This document shows, one piece after another, positions 21,140 to 33,369 of a DNA stretch of 64,000 nt. Positions within the stretch are counted from its first letter, which is position 1. Each line of letters begins with the position of its first letter. The notes beneath the pieces were generated by a model that searched no databases, was not told the origin of the DNA, and saw only the letters and a program-made list of their open reading frames with translations. Source of the stretch: Halicephalobus mephisto (Eukaryota; Nematoda; Chromadorea; Rhabditida; Panagrolaimidae). The stretch covers positions 1 to 64,000 of the forward strand of contig SWDT01000483.1 in NCBI GenBank assembly GCA_009193035.1, given 5' to 3'. Made by a program: the position numbers and the translations under genes.

Positions 21140-24100
21140 ATGACACTGGACGGGAAGCAGTATCGAGAACTAGCTGCCATTCCGGCTAATCGGCCGTTTG
21201 TGTCCCATGTACGGTATACTGATGATCAAGGTCGGAAAATAACCCTTTTTCCAGCTTTTAGGTCTTTGGTAAGGTATTTTAGTATTTATTTTGTTTAATA
21301 AAATTGTTTAGGATAATTTGGATCAAATATCGAGAGTACAATCTCCGGTGAAAATGAATACTGTGCCTTTGGGATACAAGGAAAATCAAGATAAATATGA
21401 AAATAAATATCATGAAATTGTTAAAGAATATGGACCGAAGAAGGATGAACCGGGAAATTTCTTTATTTTTGGTCGAGATGAGATGTATAAGTCTGAATCT
21501 AGTGGGAATTCGAATTTGAAACCGAAACCGCCTTTGAGGGTTTCTGTTGCGCCATCGGGAATCTTGAATCCTGATCGTCAAGTTTCTAAGGATCACAGTT
21601 TTCAACCAACTTCTCAGAATCCGAATTCTGAAGCCACTTTCCTGAATCCTGATCGTCAAGTTTCTAAAGATCACAGTTTTCAACCAACTTCTCAGAATCC
21701 GAATTCTGAAGCTACTTTCCTGAATCCTGATCGTCAAGTTTCTAAAGATCACAATTTTCAACCAACTTCTCAGAATCCGAATTCTCAAACTTCTTTGAAT
21801 CGTCATCCTCCAGAAATCCCTCAAAATTACAATCCTCAAACAACTTTTCAGAATACAAATTCTGAAACAACTTTTCTGAATCCGAATTTTCAACCAACTT
21901 CTTTGAATCGTCATCCTCCAAAAATCCCTCAAAATCAGAATCCGAATTCTGAAACCACTTTTCCGAATTCCGATCATCCGGTTCCTAAAGGTTACAATCC
22001 TCAAGGAAGTTTTCTGAATTCTGATTCCCAAATTATTTCTCAGAAAAGTTTTTTGAATTCTGAAGGAACTTTTATGAAACCCAACCCTGTCCCTGCTCCT
22101 CGGGCCCCTGACCCCCCTCCGGCTCCCCCGATGAAGGACCTGGACCTCTCCCCCCGGCCCGGACATCGCTACTTCAGGTCCCAGACGGTCCCGAGGATGA
22201 GGTACATTTATGCTTTTCCGGAAGAAGTTAGAAACTATGTTAGTCATCGGGATCCTGGTTTTGTTGAAGTTTCTGGATCTGATGAAATTGAAAAACCATT
22301 TTTACAAAAAAGAGGAATTTCTTTTGAAAATGAAAAAAATCCTCAAAAATCTGTTTTGGAAGAGTTAAAATCAAAATTGAGTCGACAAGAAAGTCATTCC
22401 TTGGCCAGTCAATCAACAATCAGAACTGTTCAAAAAGAAAAAAAAGAATCCAAACCAGTCAAAGTCCAAAAAAGTAAGTTTCTGGGCTGCACGACCGTTG
22501 TTCCTCAGCGACATTTGCTCCTCCTCTTTCGTAATATTTGTTTATTTCGTTTTTATGTTAATTTTCTGTATAATTAAATCAATTTAATATCTTAGTTAAA
22601 TAAGAAAAATTAATTTTAAAAGAATTTCGAAATTAAGAATTGAAAAAGAGAAAATCAGGGAGTAAATGTCGCTGAGGAGCTGTAAGACGTTTGCTCCTCC
22701 TCTATTTCGCAATATTTATCTTGTTTATTCGTTTTTATATCAATTTTCCTTATAATTAAATCTACTTAATATCTTAGTTAAGTAAGAAAAATTAATTTTA
22801 AAAGAATTTCGGAATTAAAAATTGAAAAAGAGAAAATCAGGGAGTAAATGTCGCTGAGGGCAACCGTTATACAGTCAGTTATCAGTTTTAGTCATCAATG
22901 ACTCACTAATCGTAATCTTAAAAATTAAGAATTTGAAAAGTTCTATACTCTCTTCAGAAAAATTCCGAAATAATATTTGTTTTTAAAAATTTTAGAATCT
23001 GAGATTTTTTAAAAACTTTAAAATTTTTTATAAAATTCTAAAACATCCTAAAAAAATTTCCTAGAATTTTGGAAGTCTTCAGAATCTTCTTTGAAATTTT
23101 TTAAAACTTTAAAATTTTTTATAAAATTCTAAAACATCCTAAAAAAGTTTCCTAAAATTTTGGAAGTTTTCAGAATCTTCTTTGAGACTTTTTAAAACTT
23201 TAAAATTCTTTATAAAATTATAAAATATCACAAAAGTTTCCTAAAATTTCGACATTCTCCGGAAGTTCGAACAAGATTCTCGAAAATTTTACAATTTTTC
23301 ACAAAATTTAGTACAATTTGAGTCACTTTTGATTAGGGTCGGTTTCGCTGATTCATGTCGATTTCACTTTTCTTATCTCCGAAATCCCCACCCAGTTTCC
23401 AAAACAATTTTATGATTTTTCTTTGTTCTTTTTCAAAAGCCGATTTTTGAATTAATTAAGTCAGAAATTTTTTAAGCGTGAAAAACAAAAAATTTTTCGT
23501 GGCGTCTTTGGGGAAACTGAAATGAGCAGCGGTTATGGGTCCATTTTGGGACAGCTTTTCTCTTTGTTTCTGACTCATTCCGTCATTGAGAAAAACCAAA
23601 ACTGCGACGAAATTACTTTTTTCGAAACTTATACCTTCAATTTTTTTTTATTGGAATTTTTGAAAAATTCTCAAATTTTTAGAAAATTCTAAAAATATTT
23701 AAAAAATTAAAAATCTCAAAAATTTTAAATTATTCTAAAAATATTTAAAAAATAAAAAATTTCAAAAATTTTCAACTTTTTAGAAAATTTTTAAAATATT
23801 TAAAAATAAATAATCTCAAAAATTTTAAATTATTTTAAAAATATTTAAAAAATAAAAAATCTCAAAAATTTCGAATTATTTTAAAAATATTTAAAAAATA
23901 AATAATCTCAAAAATTTCGAATTATTTTAAAAATATTTAAAATGTTTAAAAATTAAAAATCTCGAAAATTCTCAAATTATTTTAAAAATATTTAAAAATT
24001 AAAAACCTCAAAAATTTTGAATTTTCACATTTATTAGAAAATTCTAAAAATATTTAAAAATTAAAATTTCTTTTTTTTTTAAATATTTTTGAATAAAAAT

Positions 24101-27100
24101 TTTAATTTTTTTTGTTATAATATGGTAGAAAATAAAAATTTATTTTTCGAAAAACTTTGATCCGGGACATCTGTTGAGCCCTGTGGCAGTTTATCGTCAT
24201 GAGCAGCTGGAGCGATTTCATTTTCGACTGGATTATCCTCTATCATCCAAAAGTGGTCATTTTTGGCTAAATTTCACTTTTTTTACAAAATTTTTAAAAT
24301 TTAAATTTGACCTATTTTTTTAAAAAATATTTTTACTTTTTTTTTAGAAAAAAATTTTTATTTTTTTTTTAGAAATATTTTTAATTTTTTACCTTTTTTT
24401 AGAAATATTTTTAATTTTTTTTTAAAAGTATTTTTAATTTTTTTACTTTTTTTTTTAAATATTTTTTATTTTTTTTAAATATTTTTTATTTTTTTTAGAA
24501 AACAATTTTTAATTTTCTTTTAAAAATTTTTTTACTTTTTTTTTAAATATTTTTTATTTTTTTTAAATATTTTTTATTTTTTTTAGAAAACAATTTTTAC
24601 TTTTTTTTTAAAAATTTTTTTACTTTTTTTTTAGAAAATTGATCCCGATAATGGACTTGGATTTTCTTTTTTCAGTTGACAAAACGTACCCGATTAAGAA
24701 TCAAAAATCGAATTTGGACCAATTTTATTCAATTCCGAAAAATCTTCAACCAGGGAAAAATCCACAACAATCTCCAGACACCTTCGGATCGACCACGAAC
24801 GCCTCCAATTTCAGCTACAAACCCGTCAGACGGAGTCTTTCACACGATTCCGTGGTCGCTTCAGAAGCCATCAATCCGGATATTGCTCAATTTCTAAAAG
24901 TAAGTCTAATTTTACAGAATTAAGATTTTTTAAAAACTTTAAAATCCTAAAATTCCTAAAAATTTTAAAATTATTTGAAATTAAAATTTTTTAAAAATAT
25001 TTCTTTAATTAAAAATTTTTCAATTTTTAGTTTTTAAGAATTTTTAAAAATATTTTTTAATTTTTTTTAAATATTCATTAATATTCTATATTTTTAATTT
25101 TTTAATTTTTTAATTTTTTTATATTTTTAATTTTCTATATTTTTTTATATTTTTAATTTTTTCAATTTTCTATATTTTTATATTTTTTATATTTTTTAAT
25201 TTTCTATATTTTTATATTTTTTATATTTTTTATATTTTTCAATTTTCTATATTTTTATATTTTTTTTTAATTTTTTTATATTTTTTATATTTTCTATATT
25301 TTTATTTTTTTTATATTTTTGAAACTAGCTGATTTCGTCATTTCTTAGAGATGTTTTTGATGTCGAAGTGATTTTAGGATACACCATCCCATATCCGGCC
25401 CGTTGTGAAGAGATTTATTACTTCTCAATTTGAGAATCCCCAGAAGGAGTTGAATCATACAGAGTGGTCGGAAACAGAAATTCCAATGAAACATTATTGG
25501 CAAAAAGTCTTCAAGGTCAAAGAAGGGAAAAAAGTCAGTTATATTTGAGTCGAAGTCTATAAACTGGTTAACATCAAAGTTAAAACTGCACCTTGCGCGC
25601 AATGTTAGGATAAAAAAATTAAAATTAAAATTGCACCTTGCGCGCAACGTTTAGACAGGTCAACATCAAAGTTAAAATTGCAGCTTGCATGCAACATTAT
25701 GGCAGATAGGTCAACATCAAAGTTAAATTTGCACCTTGCGCGCAATATTTGGATAAAAAAATTAAAATTAAAACTGCACTTTGCGTGCAACGTTTAGGCA
25801 GGTCAACATCAAAGTTAAATTTGCACTTTGCCTGCAACATTACGGCAGATAAATCGGTATTGAAGTAAAATTTGCACTTTGCCTGCAATGTTTGGATAAA
25901 AAAATTAAAATTAAAATTGCAACTTGCATGCATGGTCTGGACAGATGAGTCGATATTGAAATCAAAATCAGATCTGCATATTGCACGCAACATTATGAAA
26001 AATCAAAGTAAAAGTAAAATTTGCATTTTTCGTGAAACATTTTTTCAATTTGGAAATTTTTCATTAAAAAATTCCATTTTTGACCATTTTATACATCTCG
26101 GGACTAATTTTAAAAATTTCTTTAATTATCCTTGATTTCAGACAGCAACAATAAAAATCGAGAACCTGCTTTCGATCGAGCCCGAAATCGGTCCTTTCTA
26201 TGGATTCTCCAAAAATGAAACCAATTCATTAATTCAAAAACAAATTAGCGAAAATTCCTCCAAAAAAGAATCCGAACGAAGAATCTCGATCGACAGCGGA
26301 ACTCTGAGTGCAGAAAGCGGTTTCAGCCCCAGTCCCCATCACTCAAGATCCCCAGGTAAGCAAGAACAAGGACAAAAGTTGAAGTCAGGTAGATATAAAA
26401 GTAGAGATGAGAGTAAAGACAGAACCAAGAATTAGGACAAAGACAAAAGGATAAGGACAGAAGTAAGGACAGAAGTAAAGGTAAACATTGGAATAAGGAT
26501 AGAAGAGTAAAAGTAAGAGCAAAAATGGAAGCAAGAATTAGGATAAACAAAAGCAAGGATAAGGGTTGGAGTAAAGACAGAAGTAAGGGTAGAGGTAAGA
26601 ATAAGGGTTGAATTAAGAATTAAGAATTAAGGCAAGGATAGAAGAATAAGGGTTGGAGTCAGGATAGAAAAGTAGAGATAAGAGTAAGAGTGGAGGTAAG
26701 AATCAGGATAAACATAGGAGCAAGGATAGGGGTTGAAGGGTAAGGATAAGGATTGGATTAAAAATAGAAGGGTAGAGGTAAGGGTAAAGGTGGAAGTAAG
26801 GGTGGAAGTAAGGGTAGAGGTAAAGGTAGAGATAAGAGTAAGGGTGGAAGTAAGGGTAGAGGTAAAAGTAAGAGCAGCAGCGAGGGTTGGGGTGAGGGTA
26901 GAAGTAGGACTAAGGGTAATGATAGGGGTGAGGGTGGAAGTAGGACTAAGGGTAATGATAGGGGTGAGGGTAGAAGTAGGACTAAGGGTAATGATAGGGG
27001 TGAGGGTAGAAGTAGGACTAAGGGTAATAATAGGGCTGAGAGTAAAGATCATTGAGAACAAAGAATTTCTAGAAAAATGATCCCGGAAATGATTTCAAAA

Positions 27101-29025
27101 AAAGAACAGAAAAGTTTTGGATTTTGTTTAATAAGCGAATTTTAAAGTAGCTTTGTGCAAAAACTGGAAAAAAGGATTATTTCACGTGGACATGTTTCGT
27201 TTTTCAGAATCTTCTCCCAGGCTGACAGAAAACGACATGGATCTGCTCACTGTGGTCCTGAAGAAAATCCGACAAAAAAAACCGATCGGTAAATTTGGAT
27301 TAATTTTAAAATTAATATTTTTAATGATATTCCAAAAGTGGTCTCGACTGGAATTTCTGAAATTTTCCAGTCAAGACCGAAAATTACAGAATTTTTATAT
27401 TTATTCCATTTTTCAAAATTCTAAATTATTATTGTTTTAAAAAATTACGAAATTCTAAAAAACGGTCTCAATTGGAAAATTTTAGAAATTCCAGTCGAGA
27501 CCGAAAACTGCAAAAATTTCTATATTTATGCTATTTTTCGAAATTATTATTATTTTAAAAATTACGAAATTCTAAAAAACGGTCTCAACTGGAATTTCCA
27601 AAATTTTCCAGTCGAGACCGAAAATTAAAAATTTCTATATTTATGCTATTTTTCGAAATTATTATTGTTTTAAAAAATTACGAAATTCTAAAAAACGGTC
27701 TCAATTGGAATTTCCAAAATTTTCCAGTTGAGACCGAAAATTAAAAATTTTTGTTTACGTGCTTTTGCAAATTTTTCCGAAAATTTAATGGATTCTGAAG
27801 AATTCTAGAAGCTTATCTGGTATTCTGTAACTTTATCCAAATACGTTAAGTACGAAATTTTTGAAAAAAATGTTTTTCGTTAATTAGATTTAAAATATTT
27901 TTTTTCAGATTGGCCAGAATTATTTTTGCTGAAAAACGATCATTGTAGATTCGTCGTTATTCGAGAAAAAGAATTAAAAAAATTACGAAAAATACATCCA
28001 ACGCCTTCAGAAGCGACGCTGCTCGAGAGGGACATCGTGGACAACTACAGAGGATACCAACGGGCCCTGGAGCAGGCCATCGTCGTCGATGAACTCTACA
28101 CTAGACTTGCTTACTTGATCATGAGAGCCGAGTCATACTGGTACGCAGCTAAAATCACTAGTGGTAAATTTTTTGATTTTTTTATAAATATTCAAATTTT
28201 TGATTTTTTTATAAATATTCAAATTTTTGAATTTTTTATAAATATTCAAATATTTGAATTTTTTTTATAAATATTCAAATTTTTGAGTTTTTTTTATAAA
28301 TATTGAAATTTTTGAATTTTTTTATAAATATTCAAATTTTTGATTTTTTTATAAATATTCAAATTTTTGAATTTTTTATAAATATTCAAATATTTGAATT
28401 TTTTTTATAAATATTCAAATTTTTGAGTTTTTTAAAAATTTCAAAACCTTCAAAAATCTTCGAAAATTCAAAAAATTCTGGAATGTTTTAGAATCCAGAT
28501 TAAAATTTTAAAGTTTTTGAAAATTTTATTTTTTTTGAAATTTTGAATTTTTTTATTTTTTTGAAATTTCGAATTTTTATTTTTTTTTTCGAAATTTTGA
28601 ATTTTTTTATTTTTTTTTGAAATTTTGAATTTTATTTTTTTTTGAAATTTTTATTTTTTTATTTTTTTGAAATTTTGAATTTTTTTTATTTTTTTGAAAT
28701 TAATTTTTTTTTTATTTTTGTTTTTTGTTATACTGTAATTTCAGATCAAACCTTGAGGCATCATTTCTACGCTCTGGCAAGACACAATTATGGAGATTTA
28801 CTGGTTGAAGCCAAGACTCATCTGGAGCCGGACGACAAGAGCCTCTTGACTATCCTCGACAAAATGACTCAAATCTTGATCGAATCCAGCGTTTCTGATC
28901 CAGAAATCGTCGCGAACTGTCGACGAGCAGTTTTCGAAGCTGAGAAAACTTTGGAATCCAGACCAGATGTTAAAAAAGAAAGAAAAATTATAAAAATTAA
29001 AAATAATTTGATTTTTCTAAAATAA
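21140..29025 (+). CDS. Unrecognised 833-aa protein, eight exons
   Basis: Exons are 21140-21268, 21312-22473, 24676-24899, 25378-25533, 26142-26355, 27208-27288, 27909-28163 and 28745-29025. They sum to 2502 nt (833 codons plus TAA) with all phases matching. The N-terminus (residues 1-120) is mixed and globular-looking. About 130-300 is a polar repeat region rich in N, P, S and Q. About 305-325 is proline-rich (PAPRAPDPPPAPPMKD). About 500-640 holds serine-rich linkers (SIDSGTLSAESGFSPSPHHS). The last 200 residues look like a mostly helical domain (REKELKKLRKIHPTPSEATL, VVDELYTRLAYLIMRAESYW, HHFYALARHNYGDLLVEAKT). No catalytic motif, signal peptide or membrane segment is visible. It may be a cytoplasmic scaffold. 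The 2.2-kb third intron contains GC-richer islands. The short gap after the protease gene suggests possible co-transcription. Function is unknown. Confidence 0.8.
21570..22075 (+). repeat. Coding tandem repeat in the 833-aa protein
   Basis: Three near-identical 78-bp units (26 residues; LNPDRQVSKDHSFQPTSQNP and NSEATF), followed by diverged units with LNRHPPEIPQN, NPQTTFQN and NSETTF. The first two copies differ at few bases, so the expansion is recent. The antisense strand stays open across it by chance. Confidence 0.9.
22490..22865. repeat. Tandem duplication, unit about 180 bp, in intron 2 of the 833-aa gene
   Basis: TTTGCTCCTCCTCT at 22514 and 22690, and AAAATCAGGGAGTAAATGTC with GCTGAGG at 22651 and 22833, bound two copies. 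A relative (TTATTTCGCAAGATTTATCT, TATTAGTTAAGTAAGAAAAA) lies at 42485-42560. Confidence 0.9.
22870..24640. other. Large AT-rich part of intron 2 of the 833-aa gene, with GC-richer islands
   Basis: 22980-23330 holds three copies of a unit of about 90 bp (AAATTTTTTATAAAATTCTA, AAAACATCCTAAAAAA). 23640-24130 and 24300-24640 are simple AAATATTTAAAAA and TTTTTTTAAATATTTTTTA repeats. Two islands stand out, 23330-23600 and 24155-24270. Each contains ATGAGCAGC followed by an open stretch (about 50 and 23 codons). They could be alternative first exons or intronic regulatory elements. Confidence 0.55.
24905..25320. repeat. TATATTTTTT-rich low-complexity intron
   Basis: Many copies of TTTTTATATTTTTTA and TTTCTATATTTTTA between exons 3 and 4 of the 833-aa gene. 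Confidence 0.8.
25575..26010. repeat. TTGCGCGCAA minisatellite, locus 2
   Basis: About eight to nine units of 45-57 bp with TTGCACCTTGCGCGCAA or variants (TTGCATGCAA, TTGCGTGCAA, TTGCCTGCAA) followed by AGGTCAACATCAAAGTTAAA or AAAAAATTAAAATTAAA. It lies in the intron between exons 4 and 5 of the 833-aa gene, same family as 9640-10060. Confidence 0.9.
26365..27055 (+). repeat. Purine-rich GGTAGAGGTAAGG-type array
   Basis: On the plus strand nearly all bases are A or G, in words such as AAGTAAGGGTAGAGGTAA. The end (about 26905-27035) is a clean 36-bp tandem of GAGGGTAGAAGTAGGACTAA and GGGTAATGATAGGGGT, four copies. It is intronic in the 833-aa gene. The repeated frames on both strands are not coding. 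Confidence 0.9.
27330..27770. repeat. Tandem repeat of about 115-120 bp, each unit holding a GGTCTC hairpin
   Basis: Four copies. Each contains GGTCTCAACTGGAATTTC and, about 15 bases later, TTTTCCAGTCGAGACC, which pair into a stem of about 15 bp. Units are separated by TTATGCTATTTTTCGAAATT and AAATTACGAAATTCTAAAAA. It is intronic in the 833-aa gene. Confidence 0.9.
28165..28720. repeat. ATAAATATTCAAATTTTTGA tandem and T-rich tail, last intron
   Basis: About ten copies of a 27-30 bp unit to 28430, then TTTTTTGAAATTTTGAATTT-type repeats up to the acceptor of the last exon. Confidence 0.85.
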
Positions 29026-29138
29026 TTTTTTTCGTATTTAAGCTTTATCGTGATTAAACAAGGTCATCCAATAGAAACAAGTCAAATATTACTGTATTTC
29101 TGTTGTAGTTTAAATTTGTAAAAAAATTCATTTTAATG

Positions 29139-29144
29139 AATAAA
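29139..29144 (+). promoter_or_regulatory. Poly(A) signal of the 833-aa protein gene
   Basis: AATAAA 114 bases after the TAA at 29025. Confidence 0.6.
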
Positions 29145-29189
29145 TAATCCCGAACTTTTCATAGGATACATGATTATCGAATTAATCAT

Positions 29190-29690
29190 CGTCGATTTTT
29201 CATATTATAAAAGTTAATTATCAAAATTCAATTTCAAAGTTAATTATTAAACTTTGAGATCAAACTTTGATGACCAACTTCAATTTCAAAATTGACTGTT
29301 AAAGTTTGAGGTCGAACTTCGAAGTCAAATTTCGAAGTCAAACTTTGATGATCAACTTCAACTTCGAAGTTGACTGTTAAAGTTTGAGGTCAAAGTTCAA
29401 AGTCAAATTTCGAAATCGAACTTTGATGATCAACTTCAATTTCAAAATTGACTGTCAAATTTCGAAGTCAAACTTTGAAATCGAACTTTGATGATCAACT
29501 TCAACTTCGACCTCCAACTTTAACAGTCAACTTCGAAATTGATTGTCAAAGTTCGGCATCAAAGCCCAAAGTCAAAATTCAACCTCAAAGTTGATCATCA
29601 AAGTAAGTCGTCAAAATTCAATTTCAAAGTTGATCATTAAAGTTCAATTTCAAAATTGATTATCAACTTTCATATTGCGAAACACATTAC
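29190..29690. repeat. TTGATGATCAACTT array, locus 2
   Basis: Degenerate units of AACTTTGATGATCAACTTCA, ACTTCGAAGTTGACTGT and AAAGTTTGAGGTCAAA, in both orientations, between two convergent genes. Same family as 10905-11890. Confidence 0.88.
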
Positions 29691-29812
29691 TCCAAAAATT
29701 CACCTCCGAATCTGCTCCAATGATAGAAAATTTTCAGAATATTACCTCGGCCACAATGTTTACTGTAAGAATAAAAACCTTCGATTGTATTCTACTCACA
29801 TAACTTGTAAAT

Positions 29813-29818
29813 TTTATT
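29813..29818 (-). promoter_or_regulatory. Likely poly(A) signal of polyubiquitin
   Basis: AATAAA on the minus strand about 90 bases past the polyubiquitin stop codon. Confidence 0.55.
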
Positions 29819-29907
29819 TACTCCTCATGTCAACGAATCAAATAAATCAATTGAAAATGACAAGTAATCATACAGAAAACCTCAAAGAAAATTTTGCATT
29901 TTGAACA

Positions 29908-30861
<954 letters not shown>

Positions 30862-31019
30862 TTAGCAATACGTCAAAATTATAACTCCACGTAAAATATA
30901 TATCAATTCAAAAAACTAGTGCACAAAAATAAGAATGATAAGAAACAAGTCACAAGGTTTTGAAATAATCGATCTTATTTTTATATAGGAAAATCATTAA
31001 AATAAACAACCGTTTTAGT

Positions 31020-31995
31020 GATTAATAAGAAGAAGGATTGGGGAATAGAGTAAATAAGAAGGCGGCGGGGGTTAAGAATACGGAATGGAGGAAAATCATA
31101 TACGTGACTAACCATAGAAGATAGAAAATGAATTGAAAAAATATATAGAAGGGGTAAGAGTTAAAAAGATGAAATAAGGAACTAAAAAGAATGACGAAGT
31201 AGACGTAGGTAAAATTAATGAAGACAACATACTTGGGGAAGTTGTGGATTAAAAACAAAATTTGAAACACGACTGATTTGAGTAGATGAAGAAACAACTG
31301 ATAAAAGAACACAAGAGGATAAGGGATTAAAGACCAAAAAAATAAAAAAGAATCAGAAACCCAATAAATAAAAACAGAAAGTGGTTGAGAAAAACAACGC
31401 GGAAAACGCACTTAGAAATTGCAGTTAAAAATGAAATTAGAATCAGATACGCCTAATCTGAACAGAAAACGAATTGTGAAGGATAATGTATATGGAACAG
31501 GGCATTGGAGACTAAAAAATTAAATTAAAATCCAAAACTTAACCAGTTAGGGTAGATGGAAGACAAACTGACGGCAATATATACGAAGGAAGGGCTAAGG
31601 GATCATAGATTGGTAAGACGAGAAAATACCAGGCACACTACTAACCAAAATAAGTGGAGGGAATTGACAATGAGTCTATATATAAAAAGTTAGGGTTAAA
31701 ACAGAATAAAGTCAACACGCGATTAACAGAATAGATGAAAACTGAATTGTCAAGGACGACATATATGAAGGAAAAGCTAGGGAGTTAGAAGTTATCGAAA
31801 GGAAGAAGAATCAGATGACGAAATATAGGAGATTGATAATGAGTTCATATATGAAACTGATGGCTGGGCCTAAAATATGGATAAAAATTTAATACGCGAT
31901 TACCAGAATAGATGCAAAATAGGAAATTAAGGACAATAATAAGAAAACAAGGCTTAAGGGGTTGAAGATTAGCAGGATAAAGAAGAATAAAGCAG
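31020..31995. repeat. Purine-rich degenerate repeat region upstream of polyubiquitin
   Basis: A/G-rich plus strand with recurring AAACTGA, AAGGA, ATATATGAAGGAAA and GCTAAGGG(G/A)TT blocks at roughly 175-bp spacing (about 31291, 31467, 31564, 31737, 31915). The hydrophobic minus-strand frame at 31022-31411 follows from this purine bias. Confidence 0.6.
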
Positions 31996-31999
31996 GTGA

Positions 32000-32340
32000 T
32001 TGACCAGAAGACGACCGACTCGTAAGCGAGAGCTAGATTTCGAAATCTCCGGTTTTCGAATCGAACTAGTCTCATTCAAATTTCAATTTCTCGATCTCCA
32101 AACTCGAATTATTCCAAAATCAGTCCGAATTTTAATCTATACATTTCCGAATTATTCCAAAATCGATTCGATTCGGAAGTTCGAAAAACGACGGCTCCGC
32201 TCGCGAGCGAGAGAACTAGAGATTTCGTGCAAGGACACGGGATTAGTGATGCAAAAGGGCAATGTCCTTATGTCCGTTGTTCCCGACACAAGGTTTGCCC
32301 TTTAGGGACATCTGTTTCGAAATAATACTATTCTAAGAAC
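32000..32340. other. GC-richer island with a hairpin
   Basis: Contains GGCTCCGCTCGCGAGCGAGA and a stem-loop at 32248-32313: AAAGGGCAA, a small bulge, CCTTATGTC pairs with GACACAAGG and TTGCCCTTT around a loop of about 10 bases. It resembles a microRNA precursor in size but may be a fold-back remnant. Confidence 0.35.
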
Positions 32341-32745
32341 TGAAAAAAGAAGCACTATCATGGCATTGTCTAGACACAGTTCTGGAATTTCCTAGAAAGT
32401 TCTGGAATTTTCTAGAAAGTTCTGGAATGTTTGATTTCATGTTTTAAAATCGCACTATTAAAAAAAATAAAGATAAAAACTGCCACAAAATAGATTTGAT
32501 AGAAATTTTAGGATAACTAAAAAAAGAGAACAGAACGAGAGTCGATTGCGGAGCACTGCCAGATTTACCACTTTTTACTTTTCACGTAGCTCGCTCGTCT
32601 GCCCGGGAATTCAAAAAATTTTAAAAATCACTATTGTAAAAATTAGAAAAAAAAATTCATGAAAAAACGATGAGAACTTTTGAAATTATATGTAGGAAAT
32701 TTTAAAGACGAAATAATGATTTTCTGACAGGTGATAATGTGTACG

Positions 32746-33351
32746 CACAAAAAACGTAACTTTTGGTCCCGTAACAATTACAAAATGTAACAATAATCAC
32801 ATTTTTCGTGAATATTCGACCTTTGTGACGAAAATTAAAAAGCAATAGTGACGATTCGTTACTGGATCAGAAGTTACACTTTTTGTGTAAAAATTTAGGA
32901 TAGTGATTATTTTTAACTCAAATCAGAGCTTTCTAGTCACTATCCGAAATTTACTAGAGCTGTCAAAATCACTATCCAAAAACAGCTCCAATACACAAAA
33001 AACACAACTTTCGATCCAGTAACAATTACAAAATGTAACAATAATCACATTTTCCGTGAATATTTGATATTTGTGACGAAAATTAAAAAGTAATAGTGAC
33101 GATTCGTTACTGGATCAGAAATTACACTTTTCGTGTAAAAATTTAGGATAGTATCTATTTCCAACTCAAATCAGGGCTTTCTAGTCACTATCCAAAAACA
33201 GCTCCAATACACAAAAAACGCAACTTTCGGTCCAGTAACTATTGCGAAATGTAATAATCGTCACATTTTCCGTGAATATTCGACATTTGTGACGAAAATT
33301 AAAAAGTAATAGTGATGATTCGTTACTGGATCAGAAGTTACACTTTTCGTG
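32746..33351. mobile_element. Three copies of a MITE with CACAAAAA termini
   Basis: Copies at 32746-32887, 32994-33136 and 33210-33351. Each begins CACAAAAAACGTAACTTT(T/C)GG and ends with the complementary CCAGTAAC-type arm (GTTACTGGATCAGAAGTTAC, ACTTTTTGTG). The arms are about 30 bp and the total about 143 bp. Spacers also start and end as inverted repeats (GGATAGTGA/TCACTATCC). No transposase is present. Two more copies are at 50849-51224. Confidence 0.85.
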
Positions 33352-33369
33352 ATTACTGAAGATGACAAG

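Noticed and set aside
21279..22247. 322-codon frame on the minus strand
   Set aside because: Exactly antisense to exon 2 of the 833-aa gene. The repeat units there (78 bp, a multiple of three) keep the opposite strand open. The plus strand has consistent splicing and protein-like composition.
26627..27080. Repetitive frames on both strands (TLTSTLTS-like and VRVEVRVE-like)
   Set aside because: Produced by the intronic purine-rich tandem array; not proteins.
31022..31411. Hydrophobic 129-codon minus-strand frame resembling a membrane receptor
   Set aside because: Purine-rich plus strand makes F/L/I/Y-rich complements; no conserved receptor motifs and a degenerate repeat underlies it.
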